A stretch of 64,000 nt of DNA from Vibrio parahaemolyticus (GCF_900460535.1 NZ_UHIL01000001.1:1550001-1614000), one strand, 5' to 3'; shown: positions 27,423 through 38,048, counted from the first letter of the stretch. A program made the numbers and translations. The notes: generated by a model not told the origin, from the sequence alone.

Positions 27423-28989
27423 GAATAGCCTCTGTTCTTAGTGGTGAACGGTGATCCTTAAGTGCTGGAGAGTCGCTGTTAAGTGGCATTGTGTTGAAAC
27501 TCGCAGGCGACACTTGTGGACAAGTTCCTGTATCCATGTAGTTGAGTGCGGCAGATAGCATGCGCTCGGATGTATCGCCTAGTGGCTTCGTTAAGTCGTC
27601 ATCTACCCAACAACCTTCAACTTGATTATCTAAACCAAGGTTGCTGCTAATTTGGCTCTTAGGTGTTGGAACAAAACCGTCGGCAAAGTCGCCAAATTGT
27701 TTTTCGTTCGCAGATTTAAACTGAATGGTGTAGTACATGGTGCCACAGTTCTGCTCGGGTGCGAATCCATAAGGTTTACCCATTGTGGTTGAGCCAATTT
27801 GGATAACATTAACATCAATACCGCGCAGTGCATTCATCAGTAATTCACTTGAAGAGGCAGTACCGCCAGAGGTCAGCACATAAACTTGCTGCTTGCCTAG
27901 AGTAGGCAACACTTGGTCTGAGAACTTGCCTGCTGCCCAGTCGATGGCTACGTTAGTAAATGGGTATATATTGTCGCCATTAGGTATGGTTTTCATGATC
28001 TTATCGTTGTGAATAAGCTCACTAAAGACACGATTTTTATTCGCGCCGCTGAGCATGTATCCCACTTGAGAAGATTGCAGCACTAAACCGCCGCCGTTGT
28101 ATCGTAAATCGATAACAATTTCATCAACCTGAGTTTCTGCCAATTTATTAAAGGCGTTAATGAGCGGTGTTTGTGCACTTGGCTCGAACGAGTTGTATTG
28201 CAGGTAACCGACTTTTTTACCGTTGTGCTCAATGACTTTCGCATTACGAACCGGAGAAGTCGCAACATCTGCGGCTTTCAGTATTACTGACTTTCTGTAT
28301 CCATCTACGGTTTCAAATGTAAACGAATACTCTTTATTTATTTCTGGACTAAATAGCGTGGTATTAATCGTGTTAATTTCTGCGTTGTTTGAAGTATTAA
28401 CCACATCGATTGAGCCAATCTTTATTAACTTATCTCCACGAACAATACCGTTTAATGCGGCTGGAGAGTTGTCTTCCGTATAAGAAATACGAACGTCTCG
28501 AGGCTCTGTCGTTTGAATGAACGACCAATTAAATCCAAACCCAGCAACCAATCCCGATTGTGAGGATTTCATTTCATCTTCATAAGGAATAGCGAAGTGA
28601 AAGCGATCTTTCGTTTTTCCAGTTGCAGTTGTTTCAGAAGTCACGAGTGAGTGGAAATAAGCAATGACACTGCTGTAAAAGCTTGGGTTTCTATCCGGTA
28701 CTTCATCGTACCAAAGGTAGGTTTCATTGGTAAAAGCACGCAAAAAGAGTTTTTCTTGCAACGCTGAACCTGCTTTGTCTGGGTATGGTTGGTAACCCGC
28801 GTACGGATCTAAGCCCGTTCTTGGCGTTTCACATCGGTTGGCAAATTCGTTAGAGGTTTTACTGTAATCGCCTTGCGTCCATGCCGAATTGGTTGACGTA
28901 TTAATGGATGGAGAAGCGCCGTCGCCACCACCACAGCCTTGTAATAACGCTAGAGTAACTGCCGTTGCAATAGAATACTGAAATTTCAT
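27406..28989 (-). CDS. S41-family peptidase, predicted lipoprotein
   Basis: 527-residue C-terminal-processing-protease-like enzyme. The N-terminus MKFQYSIATAVTLALLQGCG carries a lipobox with cysteine 19, followed by a Gly/Ser/Asn linker. A PDZ-like domain lies at about 148-232 (SPAALNGIVRGDKLIKIG). The S41 core has VIDLRYNGGG (292-301) and TSGGTASSSELLMNALRG (373-390) with the nucleophile serine. It is likely anchored to the outer membrane or periplasm. It overlaps the downstream lipoprotein gene; an HTH regulator lies about 300 bases upstream in the same direction. The substrate is unknown. Confidence 0.85.
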   Translation of the reverse strand: MKFQYSIATAVTLALLQGCGGGDGASPSINTSTNSAWTQGDYSKTSNEFANRCETPRTGLDPYAGYQPYPDKAGSALQEKLFLRAFTNETYLWYDEVPDRNPSFYSSVIAYFHSLVTSETTATGKTKDRFHFAIPYEDEMKSSQSGLVAGFGFNWSFIQTTEPRDVRISYTEDNSPAALNGIVRGDKLIKIGSIDVVNTSNNAEINTINTTLFSPEINKEYSFTFETVDGYRKSVILKAADVATSPVRNAKVIEHNGKKVGYLQYNSFEPSAQTPLINAFNKLAETQVDEIVIDLRYNGGGLVLQSSQVGYMLSGANKNRVFSELIHNDKIMKTIPNGDNIYPFTNVAIDWAAGKFSDQVLPTLGKQQVYVLTSGGTASSSELLMNALRGIDVNVIQIGSTTMGKPYGFAPEQNCGTMYYTIQFKSANEKQFGDFADGFVPTPKSQISSNLGLDNQVEGCWVDDDLTKPLGDTSERMLSAALNYMDTGTCPQVSPASFNTMPLNSDSPALKDHRSPLRTEAIHVEIN

Positions 28990-29283
28990 ATTTGTATGTC
29001 CCTACAAGTGATGATTTTATAATTATTTAATCTGCTTATTTTTATTTCCTTAGCATTGATGAATGTATAAATTTCAACTGTTTATGCGCAAATTTATATT
29101 TAAATATTGTGATAGGTTTAACGGAAGGTAGGTTAGTGTTTTAGCAGTATATTTATATGTGGATATTTAAATGACGTGTTTTAACAGAATTTAATGTCAA
29201 TTAAATGGGTTGGTTTGACCAAGTATACTGACTTGTTCAATTTATTTTAAGTCTGGAATTAATATTGGTATGTGCGATTTAAT
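28990..29283. other. AT-rich gap between the S41 protease and the HTH regulator
   Basis: About 290 bases, very rich in A and T, with no ORF of note. It carries the promoter of the S41/lipoprotein unit. I see no clear terminator for the HTH regulator gene. Confidence 0.4.
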
Positions 29284-30048
29284 TTAAACACGTTGATTTA
29301 GCTGAGAAACATACTTTAATAAATCCCCATCAATATTGGGTAATCCGTCAGAGAAAAATATTTGTGTTCCTGGAGTGCAACGCATTAAAACGTTAGTCAA
29401 CTCGCCATCTTGGTTGGAGGTATTGAGCGCATTGAATTTGACCAGCTTATTGTAAATATCATCTTCTAACTGCAATCGCTGTGCTTCGGTCAGACGAATA
29501 CGACCAATACAAATACCGGGGCTGACTTCATGCGAAAGCGATTCTTTCTGAAAACGTTCACGAAATAGAGAGTCGAGATCTGAGCCTTCTTCCATCAAAA
29601 ATCGGCGGCCGGAGCGATAAAACAAACCATCACCGAAATCTTCCACATAACCGAGAATCTCTGCAATGCGGAGATAAAAACGCAGGCTTGTCTCTGTTAG
29701 GTTGTACATTTCAGCAATCTTTTTCGGCTCAATATTTCGAGATGTCACCATATAGATGAAGTCGAGGAGGTAGGGGTGTTTGAGAAAGAGTGCACTTTGT
29801 TCATCCGTCAGCATTTGTTCGTTTTCATGCTGGAGTTGATTGGCTAAATTGGCTAGCTCGATGAGGTCAGTATTTAGGTAGTTTAGGTAGAGGAGAATTT
29901 TATCCAATCCGAGAGAGGGATTGTGAAGGTGTCGTTTAATACTCGAGAGAGGAATGCCACTTTTCTCTGATAAAGAGCTGTAACACAGCCCTTCATCTTT
30001 TATTTTTTGTCGCAGCGCCGCCAACAGAAATTTAGGTCCAACATTCAT
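29284..30048 (-). CDS. Helix-turn-helix transcriptional regulator (XRE-like N-terminus)
   Basis: 254 residues. The N-terminal 60 residues (KFLLAALRQKIKDEGLCYSS, then LSEKSGIPLSSIKRHLHNP) form an XRE/lambda-type HTH. A middle section (about 100-150) looks like a second winged helix (KIAEMYNLTETSLRFYLRIA). The C-terminal part is not recognised. No known effector domain was identified. It lies upstream of the S41 protease gene and downstream of the broken GntR gene, all on the minus strand; its target is not clear. Confidence 0.7.
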   Translation of the reverse strand: MNVGPKFLLAALRQKIKDEGLCYSSLSEKSGIPLSSIKRHLHNPSLGLDKILLYLNYLNTDLIELANLANQLQHENEQMLTDEQSALFLKHPYLLDFIYMVTSRNIEPKKIAEMYNLTETSLRFYLRIAEILGYVEDFGDGLFYRSGRRFLMEEGSDLDSLFRERFQKESLSHEVSPGICIGRIRLTEAQRLQLEDDIYNKLVKFNALNTSNQDGELTNVLMRCTPGTQIFFSDGLPNIDGDLLKYVSQLNQRV

Positions 30049-30072
30049 CCGTGATTCCCCTAAGTTATCTGT

Positions 30073-30746
30073 TTAGTTATTTGGGCTCTGTCTTTCTAAC
30101 AGCAAGTTACGAATAGCTGTACCTGCTTCTAGAATGTGTTTTTTCAGCAGATATTTTGCGCCATCAATATCTCTGTTCTGGCACATTTCAAACAAGGTCA
30201 AATGTTCTTGTTCCGCTTTTTAATGCCTGTGGTGAATAACAACTGCATACGAATGTAGCGATCGCATTTGGTATTTAAGCTGTAAATCACATCCATGGTT
30301 TCTGGCATGTTGGCAGGTGCGTATAACGCTTTGTGGAATTCGTAGTTATAGTTACTCCATTCTTCCACTTCGTCGCCACTATTTACCACCGCTTCGAAGC
30401 GTTCACGAACTTCACGAGCGCGTTCTAGATCTTCATCCGTCATGTTTTGAATCGCACGTTCCAGAATGTGGCATTCCACAACCGCACGCAGTTCAAATAG
30501 CTCATCGATTTTATCTGGAGACAGTTCAGTCACTGTCGCGCCTTTATGTGGCTCGAAACTGACTAAACCCTGCGCTTCCAATTGTACTAGCGCTTCACGC
30601 ACAGGAATTCGGCTGACATTGAACTCTTTTGCTAACGCATCCTGACGTAAAGGCTGACCAGTTTTTAACTCGCCCTTCAGGATCTGAGTTCGAATTGCTT
30701 CTTCAACGAGCTGAGTACGCGTCTTAAAAACAGGTTTTTGTGACAT
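30073..30746 (-). pseudogene. GntR/FCD-family regulator, frameshifted
   Basis: The frame from ATG 30746 gives a GntR winged HTH (AKEFNVSRIPVREALVQLEA, about 39-58) and most of an FCD ligand-binding domain, then stops at 30198 after ...TTGIKKRNKNI (182 residues). Adding one T to the T5 run at 30217-30221 restores the frame: KKAEQEHLTLFEMCQNRDID and on to a stop at 30073, giving 224 residues, the usual FCD length. The lost part is the last FCD helices. The regulator adjoins the hydroxyproline genes and carries a copy of their operator motif 25 bases before its start, so it is the likely local repressor. This could be a true mutation, a slippery tract or a sequencing error. Confidence 0.8.
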
Positions 30747-30770
30747 TGAAGGCTCCCCTCAAAAATAAAT

Positions 30771-30782
30771 ATTGTATCCAAT
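30771..30782. promoter_or_regulatory. Operator-like palindrome before the GntR gene
   Basis: ATTGTATCCAAT differs by one base from the perfect palindrome ATTGTATACAAT found between the epimerase and dehydrogenase genes. It lies 25 bases before the GntR start codon, fitting autoregulation. Confidence 0.6.
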
Positions 30783-30860
30783 CCATTTAACTCTAGTAGT
30801 TTATTGTTTTTCCGGCTTAAGCCAACTACGAAATAAGGTTTTGAGAAGTAGAGTGAATTT

Positions 30861-30885
30861 AAAGGCACCAACTGGTGCCTTTTTG
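30861..30885 (-). terminator. Terminator after the hydroxyproline epimerase-dehydrogenase operon
   Basis: Nine-base stem AAAGGCACC / GGTGCCTTT with a 4-base loop; the T-run is better on the plus strand, but the minus-strand ALDH gene is the only transcript ending here. Confidence 0.65.
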
Positions 30886-30913
30886 AACCATTTGGCTAAG
30901 TGTATGTTGCCTG

Positions 30914-32449
<1,536 letters not shown>

Positions 32450-32457
32450 TTACTGTC

Positions 32458-33459
32458 CTATTTCACTTCAAATCCGTACGCGTACGGGTCTTCGTCATCG
32501 ACCCAAATGGTGTTGTGGCCATACACTTGTGCCCAACCTTCAATGCTCGGCAAAATCGCCGTTTGCCCGTTTACTTCGGTGATACCCTCAATACGGCCGT
32601 TAAATAGGCTACCGATGATGCTTTCATGCACGAAATCTTCGCCTGATTTGAGTTTTCCTTTCGCGTGCCATTGCGCCATACGTGCGCTCGTGCCGGTTCC
32701 ACATGGCGATCGGTCGAGCGCTTTATCGCCATAAAAAACGGCATTGCGAGCCGTTGCGCCGTCTTGCGTTGGTTTCCCTGTCCAAAGTACATGGGAAACG
32801 CCGCAAACCGTGGGATCATTTGGATGGATGCATTCCACTGCATTAGAAACGGCGGTGCGCACTTTGGGGGAGAGCATTAAAATCTCATCAGGGGAGTAGT
32901 TCTCGAGTCCCGCATAATTTTCTTGTGGATCAACAATGACGTAGTAGTTGCCGCCATAAGCGACATCTACCGTGATTTCTCCTAAACCTTCGATTTCAAC
33001 CGTGACATCTTGATGCGCAAGATAAGCTGGAACATTAAAAATCTTTACTGACGTGACCTTGTCACCTTTGGTTTGGTAGTGGACTTCTATTTGGCCGGCT
33101 GGCACGTCGAGGATCAAACGTCCTTCCTCTTTCGGCGTAATCAAACGATTTTCGATGGCGGTGGTCACGGTACCAATGGTGCCGTGTCCACACATAGGCA
33201 GGCAGCCGCTGGTTTCAATAAAAAGGATGGAAGCATCTGCATTGTCGCTGCAAGGCGGTAAAACAACGGAGCCCGACATCATTGAATGGCCACGCGGTTC
33301 AAACATCAGTGCTTGTCGAATCCAATCATAATGCTCTAAGAAATACTGACGCTTTTCACTCATCGTGTTGCCCTCAAGTGGTGGAACACCACCAGCCACC
33401 AATCTCACTGGGTTTCCACAGGTATGGGCATCGATACAGAAAAAGGTTCCTTGTCTCAT
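32458..33459 (-). CDS. 4-hydroxyproline 2-epimerase
   Basis: Converts trans-4-hydroxy-L-proline to cis-4-hydroxy-D-proline. 333 residues from the ATG at 33459, which has AAGGAGAG before it (an earlier in-frame ATG lacks support and would overlap the operator). The proline racemase fold is clear, and both catalytic cysteines are present: C90 in CLPMCGHGTIG and C253 in DRSPCGTGTSARMA. Two cysteines exclude the trans-3-hydroxyproline dehydratases, in which the second is replaced by threonine. It begins the minus-strand operon with the aldehyde dehydrogenase, divergent from the D-hydroxyproline dehydrogenase. Confidence 0.93.
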   Translation of the reverse strand: MRQGTFFCIDAHTCGNPVRLVAGGVPPLEGNTMSEKRQYFLEHYDWIRQALMFEPRGHSMMSGSVVLPPCSDNADASILFIETSGCLPMCGHGTIGTVTTAIENRLITPKEEGRLILDVPAGQIEVHYQTKGDKVTSVKIFNVPAYLAHQDVTVEIEGLGEITVDVAYGGNYYVIVDPQENYAGLENYSPDEILMLSPKVRTAVSNAVECIHPNDPTVCGVSHVLWTGKPTQDGATARNAVFYGDKALDRSPCGTGTSARMAQWHAKGKLKSGEDFVHESIIGSLFNGRIEGITEVNGQTAILPSIEGWAQVYGHNTIWVDDEDPYAYGFEVK

Positions 33460-33525
33460 TTTTCTCTCCTTGCTGAAGAAATGGGTTGAATCGAACGAGC
33501 TTGATGTTATCGTAATGTAAAATAT

Positions 33526-33537
33526 ATTGTATACAAT
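33526..33537. promoter_or_regulatory. Perfect operator palindrome in the divergent hydroxyproline promoter
   Basis: ATTGTATACAAT, a perfect 12-base palindrome, lies 67 bases before the epimerase start (minus) and 32 bases before the dehydrogenase start (plus). It is the best copy of the motif that recurs upstream of several genes in this locus, so it could control both directions. Confidence 0.7.
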
Positions 33538-33569
33538 CTGCTTTTTCAAATGTGACTTGGAGCATATTC

Positions 33570-34826
33570 ATGTTGGGTAAGGAAGAACTCAGAAATCAAA
33601 GCATCGCGGTTATAGGGGCGGGAATCATCGGTTTGTCGATTGGCTTAAAACTGCAACAGCAGGGGTATCGCGTCACCATTTTTGATCCGAATGGAGTGGG
33701 CAATGGGTGCTCGAAAGGTAATGCCGGGCACATCGCGACCGAGCAAGTTTTTCCTCTTGCCACGCCGGCCTTGATCCCTCAATTACCCAAGATGTTATTG
33801 AGTTCGACAAGTCCAGTTTCTATTCGTTGGCAAGACTTGCCCAATACCGTCGGTTGGATGATGCGCTTTTTATTGAAAGCCAAACCTTCAGCGGCAAAAG
33901 CTTCCACGCAGGCGATAACAAGCCTTAACACGCGAGCCGTTCAGAGTTGGAATCTGTTATTAGATTCGATCGGAAAAAGTGGGCTGATTAAGATGGATGG
34001 TTCACTGCTGACGTTTGAAAGCGAAAGCTTGTTTGAAGGTTATCAAAGTACGCTTGATGAGTTAGCGGAACAAGGTGTTCGGTACGAGCTTTGGACGCAA
34101 AACGAAATCCGACGTCGGCTTCCTGAACTCAGCAGAAAGGTACGGTTTGGCGTCTTTTTTCCAGAAACAGGACATACAATAAACCCTTATGCACTCTGCG
34201 TTGAGCTAAGTAATGCATTTGAAAAACTCGCAGGTTCACTTGTCCATGAAGAAGTAGACGCAGTAAGTAAAAACGGCGATGTCTTGGTCAATACTCAGCG
34301 AATGTCTTTTGACAAAATTGTGGTCGCAGCGGGTGTTCATTCTAAAGCTTTGGTTCGCCAGTTAACCGGTGTGAATGTCCCGATACAAGCTGAGCGAGGC
34401 TACCATCTCATGATGAATGACAAGCGTGAGTCATTGCCGTTTCCTATCAGTTCTGCCGACAGAAAGTTCATTATGACGCCCATGTCTGAAGGCTTACGTT
34501 TGGCGGGAACGGTCGAGTATGCCGATGTGAAATCGCCACCAAACATGAAGCGCGCAGAGATGTTGTATCAGCAGGGGAGCGCGATGTTTGAGTCCGGTTT
34601 AAATCCGTTAAAACAGCAGGAACAGTGGATGGGAAATCGACCTTCAACAATCGACTCGTTGCCGGTAATCGACCAGTGTTTTAATGGCAAGATATTGCTG
34701 GCATTTGGTCATCAGCACTTGGGATTGACTCAAGCGGCGATCACTGCAGACCTAATCTCTGAGCTCGTTGCAGACAAGCCAACATCGGTGAATATTGCGC
34801 CGTTCACACTACAGCGATTTGCCTAA
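33570..34826 (+). CDS. D-hydroxyproline dehydrogenase (DadA-like FAD oxidoreductase)
   Basis: 418-residue FAD-dependent D-amino-acid dehydrogenase. The FAD-binding dinucleotide fold AVIGAGIIGLSIGLKLQQQG is at about 14-33; NGCSKGNAGHIATEQVFPLA (about 47-66) and the C-terminal GHQHLGLTQAAITADLISEL region are typical of the DadA group. In context it should oxidise cis-4-hydroxy-D-proline to pyrroline-4-hydroxy-2-carboxylate. The ATG at 33570 (reading MLGKEELRNQSIAVIG) is preferred to a GTG six codons earlier because GGAG lies eight to nine bases before it. It is divergent from the epimerase. It is a single-chain type, not the heteromeric enzyme of pseudomonads. Confidence 0.87.
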   Translation: MLGKEELRNQSIAVIGAGIIGLSIGLKLQQQGYRVTIFDPNGVGNGCSKGNAGHIATEQVFPLATPALIPQLPKMLLSSTSPVSIRWQDLPNTVGWMMRFLLKAKPSAAKASTQAITSLNTRAVQSWNLLLDSIGKSGLIKMDGSLLTFESESLFEGYQSTLDELAEQGVRYELWTQNEIRRRLPELSRKVRFGVFFPETGHTINPYALCVELSNAFEKLAGSLVHEEVDAVSKNGDVLVNTQRMSFDKIVVAAGVHSKALVRQLTGVNVPIQAERGYHLMMNDKRESLPFPISSADRKFIMTPMSEGLRLAGTVEYADVKSPPNMKRAEMLYQQGSAMFESGLNPLKQQEQWMGNRPSTIDSLPVIDQCFNGKILLAFGHQHLGLTQAAITADLISELVADKPTSVNIAPFTLQRFA

Positions 34827-34844
34827 AAAATTTTAAAATTAAAT

Positions 34845-34856
34845 ATTGTATAAAAT
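34845..34856. promoter_or_regulatory. Operator-like motif before the ABC substrate-binding gene
   Basis: ATTGTATAAAAT shares ten of twelve bases with the palindrome at 33526. It lies 93 bases before the binding-protein start codon. Confidence 0.5.
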
Positions 34857-34948
34857 ATATTTAATGCTAATGTTAACGAAAATTTAACAAGTGTGGTATC
34901 CAACAGCAGTAACGGATACCTCCAGAAAAACAACCAAAGGAGTAAACC

Positions 34949-36022
34949 ATGTCACGAATGACGAAAACACCACTGGTGATGTTGATTTCAGGAATGCTGT
35001 TGGGTACCTCGGCATACGCTGAAGATAAACTAACGGTCGTCTCATGGGGTGGCGCTTTCACCAAAAGCCAAGTAGAGGCTTACCACAAACCATTCATCCA
35101 AAAGACTGGTGTTGAGATCGTATCGGAGGATTTCAGTGGCGGTTTGGCGGAGATTAAAGCGCAAGTAGAAGCAAACAACGTGCGTTGGGATTTGGTCTCG
35201 CTGGATAAACCAGACATTGTTCGAGGCTGCGCGGAAGGGCTTTTGGAACCCGTCAACCCGAGTATTCTGCCTCCCGGCGCTGACGGGACACCAGCAAAAG
35301 AGGATTTCATCGATGGGGCGATCCACGAGTGTGCGATTAACACCATTGTCGTATCGACCGTCTTAGCGGTGAACGAGGATGCTTTCAAAGGTAAAGCGGC
35401 ACCAACCAAGTTGACGGACCTTTTTGATTTAACAAACTTTCCCGGTCGACGAGCGCTACAAAAGCAACCTCAAGGTAACCTTGAATGGGCATTATTGGCC
35501 GATGGCGTTAAACCTGACGAAGTTTACCGCCTACTAGAAACTGAAGAGGGGCGAGCACGCGCCTTTGCCAAACTCGACACCATCAAACCGCAAGTGCTTT
35601 GGTGGACGACAGGTGCGCAGCCACCACAAATGTTGGCAGATAAAGAAGTGGTAATCGCGTCTGCTTTCAATGGCCGGATACACAACGCGCGTAAAGATGA
35701 AGGCCAACCATTTCGCATCATTTGGGATCATCAAATGGGTTATATGAACGGCTGGGCTATTCCTAAAGGAAGCGCGAATACCAAACTTGCCCTCGATTTC
35801 ATTGCTTTTTCTTCGGGTACTAAGCCTTTGGCAGATCAAGCTAAATACGTCGCGTATGGCCCGACTCGTAAGTCTTCCTCCGCGGAAGTAAGCCCAGAGA
35901 TTCTGGCGAACCTGCCGACCGCGCCTCAGAACTTTAAAACGGCGTTTTTGATTAACGACGAATGGTGGTCTGATTATGCCGATGAGTTGAATGAAGAGTT
36001 CAATACTTGGCTGCTTAATTAG
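34949..36022 (+). CDS. ABC transporter substrate-binding protein (PotD/F-like)
   Basis: 357-residue periplasmic binding protein of the extracellular solute-binding family 1 group. The signal peptide is clear (MSRMTKTPLVMLISGMLLGT, cleavage after SAYA). The mature start KLTVVSWGGAFTKSQVEAY is typical of PotD/Fbp-like proteins that bind small charged compounds. The other parts of its transporter lie 2 kb downstream, split from it by the cyclodeaminase-like and deaminase genes. Hydroxyproline or a related compound is the likely ligand from context; the family also binds polyamines, iron and opines. Confidence 0.82.
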   Translation: MSRMTKTPLVMLISGMLLGTSAYAEDKLTVVSWGGAFTKSQVEAYHKPFIQKTGVEIVSEDFSGGLAEIKAQVEANNVRWDLVSLDKPDIVRGCAEGLLEPVNPSILPPGADGTPAKEDFIDGAIHECAINTIVVSTVLAVNEDAFKGKAAPTKLTDLFDLTNFPGRRALQKQPQGNLEWALLADGVKPDEVYRLLETEEGRARAFAKLDTIKPQVLWWTTGAQPPQMLADKEVVIASAFNGRIHNARKDEGQPFRIIWDHQMGYMNGWAIPKGSANTKLALDFIAFSSGTKPLADQAKYVAYGPTRKSSSAEVSPEILANLPTAPQNFKTAFLINDEWWSDYADELNEEFNTWLLN

Positions 36023-36102
36023 GCGTTAACTGTAGGGGTTTATTTCTCGATTGATGAGTTAAACCCCACATTGGAACTCAACGTATCTATTTTGGAGAAG
36101 TG

Positions 36103-37077
36103 ATGAAAGTCATCGATGCACAGCAAGTCGCGCAAAGTTTGAGTATGCACTCTTTGATTGAAACCATGCGAGACATCTATGCACAGCCTGCCACGATTCC
36201 GCAGCGCAGAGTGATGTCATTAGAAGAGGGGAAGTATGAAGCTTTTGCTTTACTGCCCGCATGGAACCAAGAACTGATTGCCGTTAAGGCATTTACTTAC
36301 TTTCCTGAGAATCCTCTGCAAGGCAAAGATACTTTGGCATCTAAGTTGTTGGTCTTCAAACGCGGAGATGGTGAACCTATCGCGCTGGTGGACGGTAAAG
36401 TCTTAACTTTTTGGCGCACAGCTGCCGCATCTGCTTTAGCCGCCGATTACTTAGCGCGCAAAAACGCCTCCCGCTTGTTGATTTGTGGTACTGGCAACTT
36501 AGCCCCTTATTTTGCGTGGGCTTACGCAGCGATTCGACCACTCAAACAAGTTTATGTTTGGGGACGAAACCCAGAAAAGGCTGCCTCAACGGTGGATCAG
36601 ATTCTGTCTTCCTCTGAATATCAATCACTGCCAGAAGCGCGCCAGTTCTCTGTGTCTGTGGTCGAAAACGTTGAGCAAGTGATTGATCAAGTCGACATCA
36701 TAAGTTGCATTACTGCGTCTGCTCAGCCTTTGTTTAATGGCTCTGATGTGCAGCCGGGAACACACATTGATCTGGTCGGTAATCACGACTTAGACAAGCG
36801 TGAATGTGATTCTGTCTCGGTACAACGAGCGAATGTGTATGTCGACAGCCGCATTAATGTGTTGGCGGAAGCGGGAGATTTGCTGATCCCAATACAAGAG
36901 GGGGTATTCACACCTGAAGACATTTATGGGGAGTTGCCTGAGCTTTGCGCTCAGCAAGTGCAAGGGCGTCAAAGTGACGAGGTGATTACCTTATATAAAT
37001 CGGTTGGCAGTGCCTTGGCTGATTTAGCCGCAGTAAAAGCGGTGTTGTTAAAACATGGCGTTGAAAGCCAAATTTGA
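36103..37077 (+). CDS. Ornithine cyclodeaminase/mu-crystallin family protein (probable pyrroline-2-carboxylate reductase)
   Basis: 324 residues from ATG 36103 (GGAG eight bases before; a GTG directly upstream is possible). The fold is that of ornithine cyclodeaminase/mu-crystallin: TFWRTAAASALAADYLARKN (about 106-125), then the NAD-binding RLLICGTGNLAPYFAWAYAA (about 127-146). Members next to hydroxyproline genes act as delta-1-pyrroline-2-carboxylate reductases, making L-proline from the product of trans-3-hydroxy-L-proline dehydration. No trans-3-hydroxyproline dehydratase was found here, so the source of its substrate is open. Confidence 0.78.
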   Translation: MKVIDAQQVAQSLSMHSLIETMRDIYAQPATIPQRRVMSLEEGKYEAFALLPAWNQELIAVKAFTYFPENPLQGKDTLASKLLVFKRGDGEPIALVDGKVLTFWRTAAASALAADYLARKNASRLLICGTGNLAPYFAWAYAAIRPLKQVYVWGRNPEKAASTVDQILSSSEYQSLPEARQFSVSVVENVEQVIDQVDIISCITASAQPLFNGSDVQPGTHIDLVGNHDLDKRECDSVSVQRANVYVDSRINVLAEAGDLLIPIQEGVFTPEDIYGELPELCAQQVQGRQSDEVITLYKSVGSALADLAAVKAVLLKHGVESQI

Positions 37078-37099
37078 GCATTTTCGCTCGTCTTTATAA

Positions 37100-37111
37100 A
37101 TTGCATACAAT
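37100..37111. promoter_or_regulatory. Operator-like palindrome before the deaminase gene
   Basis: ATTGCATACAAT is one base from the palindrome at 33526 and lies 22 bases before the deaminase ATG. It suggests an internal promoter within the plus-strand gene group. Confidence 0.6.
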
Positions 37112-37133
37112 ATACATAAAGGAAAGGGAGTTA

Positions 37134-38048
37134 ATGAAAGTAGATTGGAAAGGTGTTTATCCGGCGGTCAGTACGCAGTTTCGTCAAGATCAGTCCATTG
37201 ACCTAGACGCAACACAAACCGTTATCGATAACCAAATTAAAGATGGTGTGAACGGCATTATTTGCCTTGGTACGGTAGGTGAGAACTGCGCGCTATATCC
37301 GGAAGAAAAGCGTCAGGTGCTACAAGCTGCCAAAGAAGTGGTTAATGGTCGTGTTCCTCTTATTGCTGGTACGGCAGAGTCAATTACCACAGCGGCTATC
37401 GATTACATGCAAGACGCGCACAAAATTGGTATCGACGGGTGTATGGTGATGCCTGCGATGGTCTACCGCACGTCTGAAAGCGAAACATATGATTACTACC
37501 GCACGCTGGCAGAAGCGACACCAGAGATGCCTATCATGATTTACAACAACCCTGTTGCGTACGGCGTCGATGTAAATCTCGATATCATGGCGAAGCTGGC
37601 TGAGTTTGACAGCATTGTTGCAATCAAAGAGTCGACTACCGACACGCGTCGTATCACTGAGCTTTACAACAAGTTCGATGATCGTTTTACCGTGTTCAGC
37701 GGTGTTGATGATATTGCGCTTGAGTCGCTGATGTTAGGAGCGACAGGCTGGATTTCTGGCTTAACCAATGCGTTCCCAGAAGAATCAGTTGCAATTTACA
37801 AGCTGGCGAGCCAAGGCCGTTATGCAGAAGCGTTAGAAATTTACCGTTGGTTCTTACCGCTGCTGCGTCTCGACACCATTCCTACGCTGGTTCAGTGCAT
37901 TAAGCTTGCTGAACAAGTGTGTGGCCGTGGTTCAGAGCAAGTTCGTGCACCGCGCCAACTGCTTAAAGGTGAGGAGCGTCAACAAGTGATCCAGATGGTG
38001 GAGCACGCACTTGCTACCCGCTTAGACCTATCAAAATACAATCTGTAA
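37134..38048 (+). CDS. DapA-family deaminase (probable 1-pyrroline-4-hydroxy-2-carboxylate deaminase)
   Basis: 304-residue class I aldolase-fold protein of the DHDPS/NAL family. Catalytic tyrosine Y137 in MIYNNPVAYG and Schiff-base lysine K165 in IVAIKESTTDTRRI are in place. Next to the epimerase, FAD dehydrogenase and semialdehyde dehydrogenase it should deaminate pyrroline-4-hydroxy-2-carboxylate to alpha-ketoglutaric semialdehyde. The ATG at 37134 follows GGAAAGGGAG and reads MKVDWKGVYPAVSTQF; an upstream in-frame extension would read through the operator and is rejected. True DapA would have its own genomic place. Confidence 0.88.
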   Translation: MKVDWKGVYPAVSTQFRQDQSIDLDATQTVIDNQIKDGVNGIICLGTVGENCALYPEEKRQVLQAAKEVVNGRVPLIAGTAESITTAAIDYMQDAHKIGIDGCMVMPAMVYRTSESETYDYYRTLAEATPEMPIMIYNNPVAYGVDVNLDIMAKLAEFDSIVAIKESTTDTRRITELYNKFDDRFTVFSGVDDIALESLMLGATGWISGLTNAFPEESVAIYKLASQGRYAEALEIYRWFLPLLRLDTIPTLVQCIKLAEQVCGRGSEQVRAPRQLLKGEERQQVIQMVEHALATRLDLSKYNL

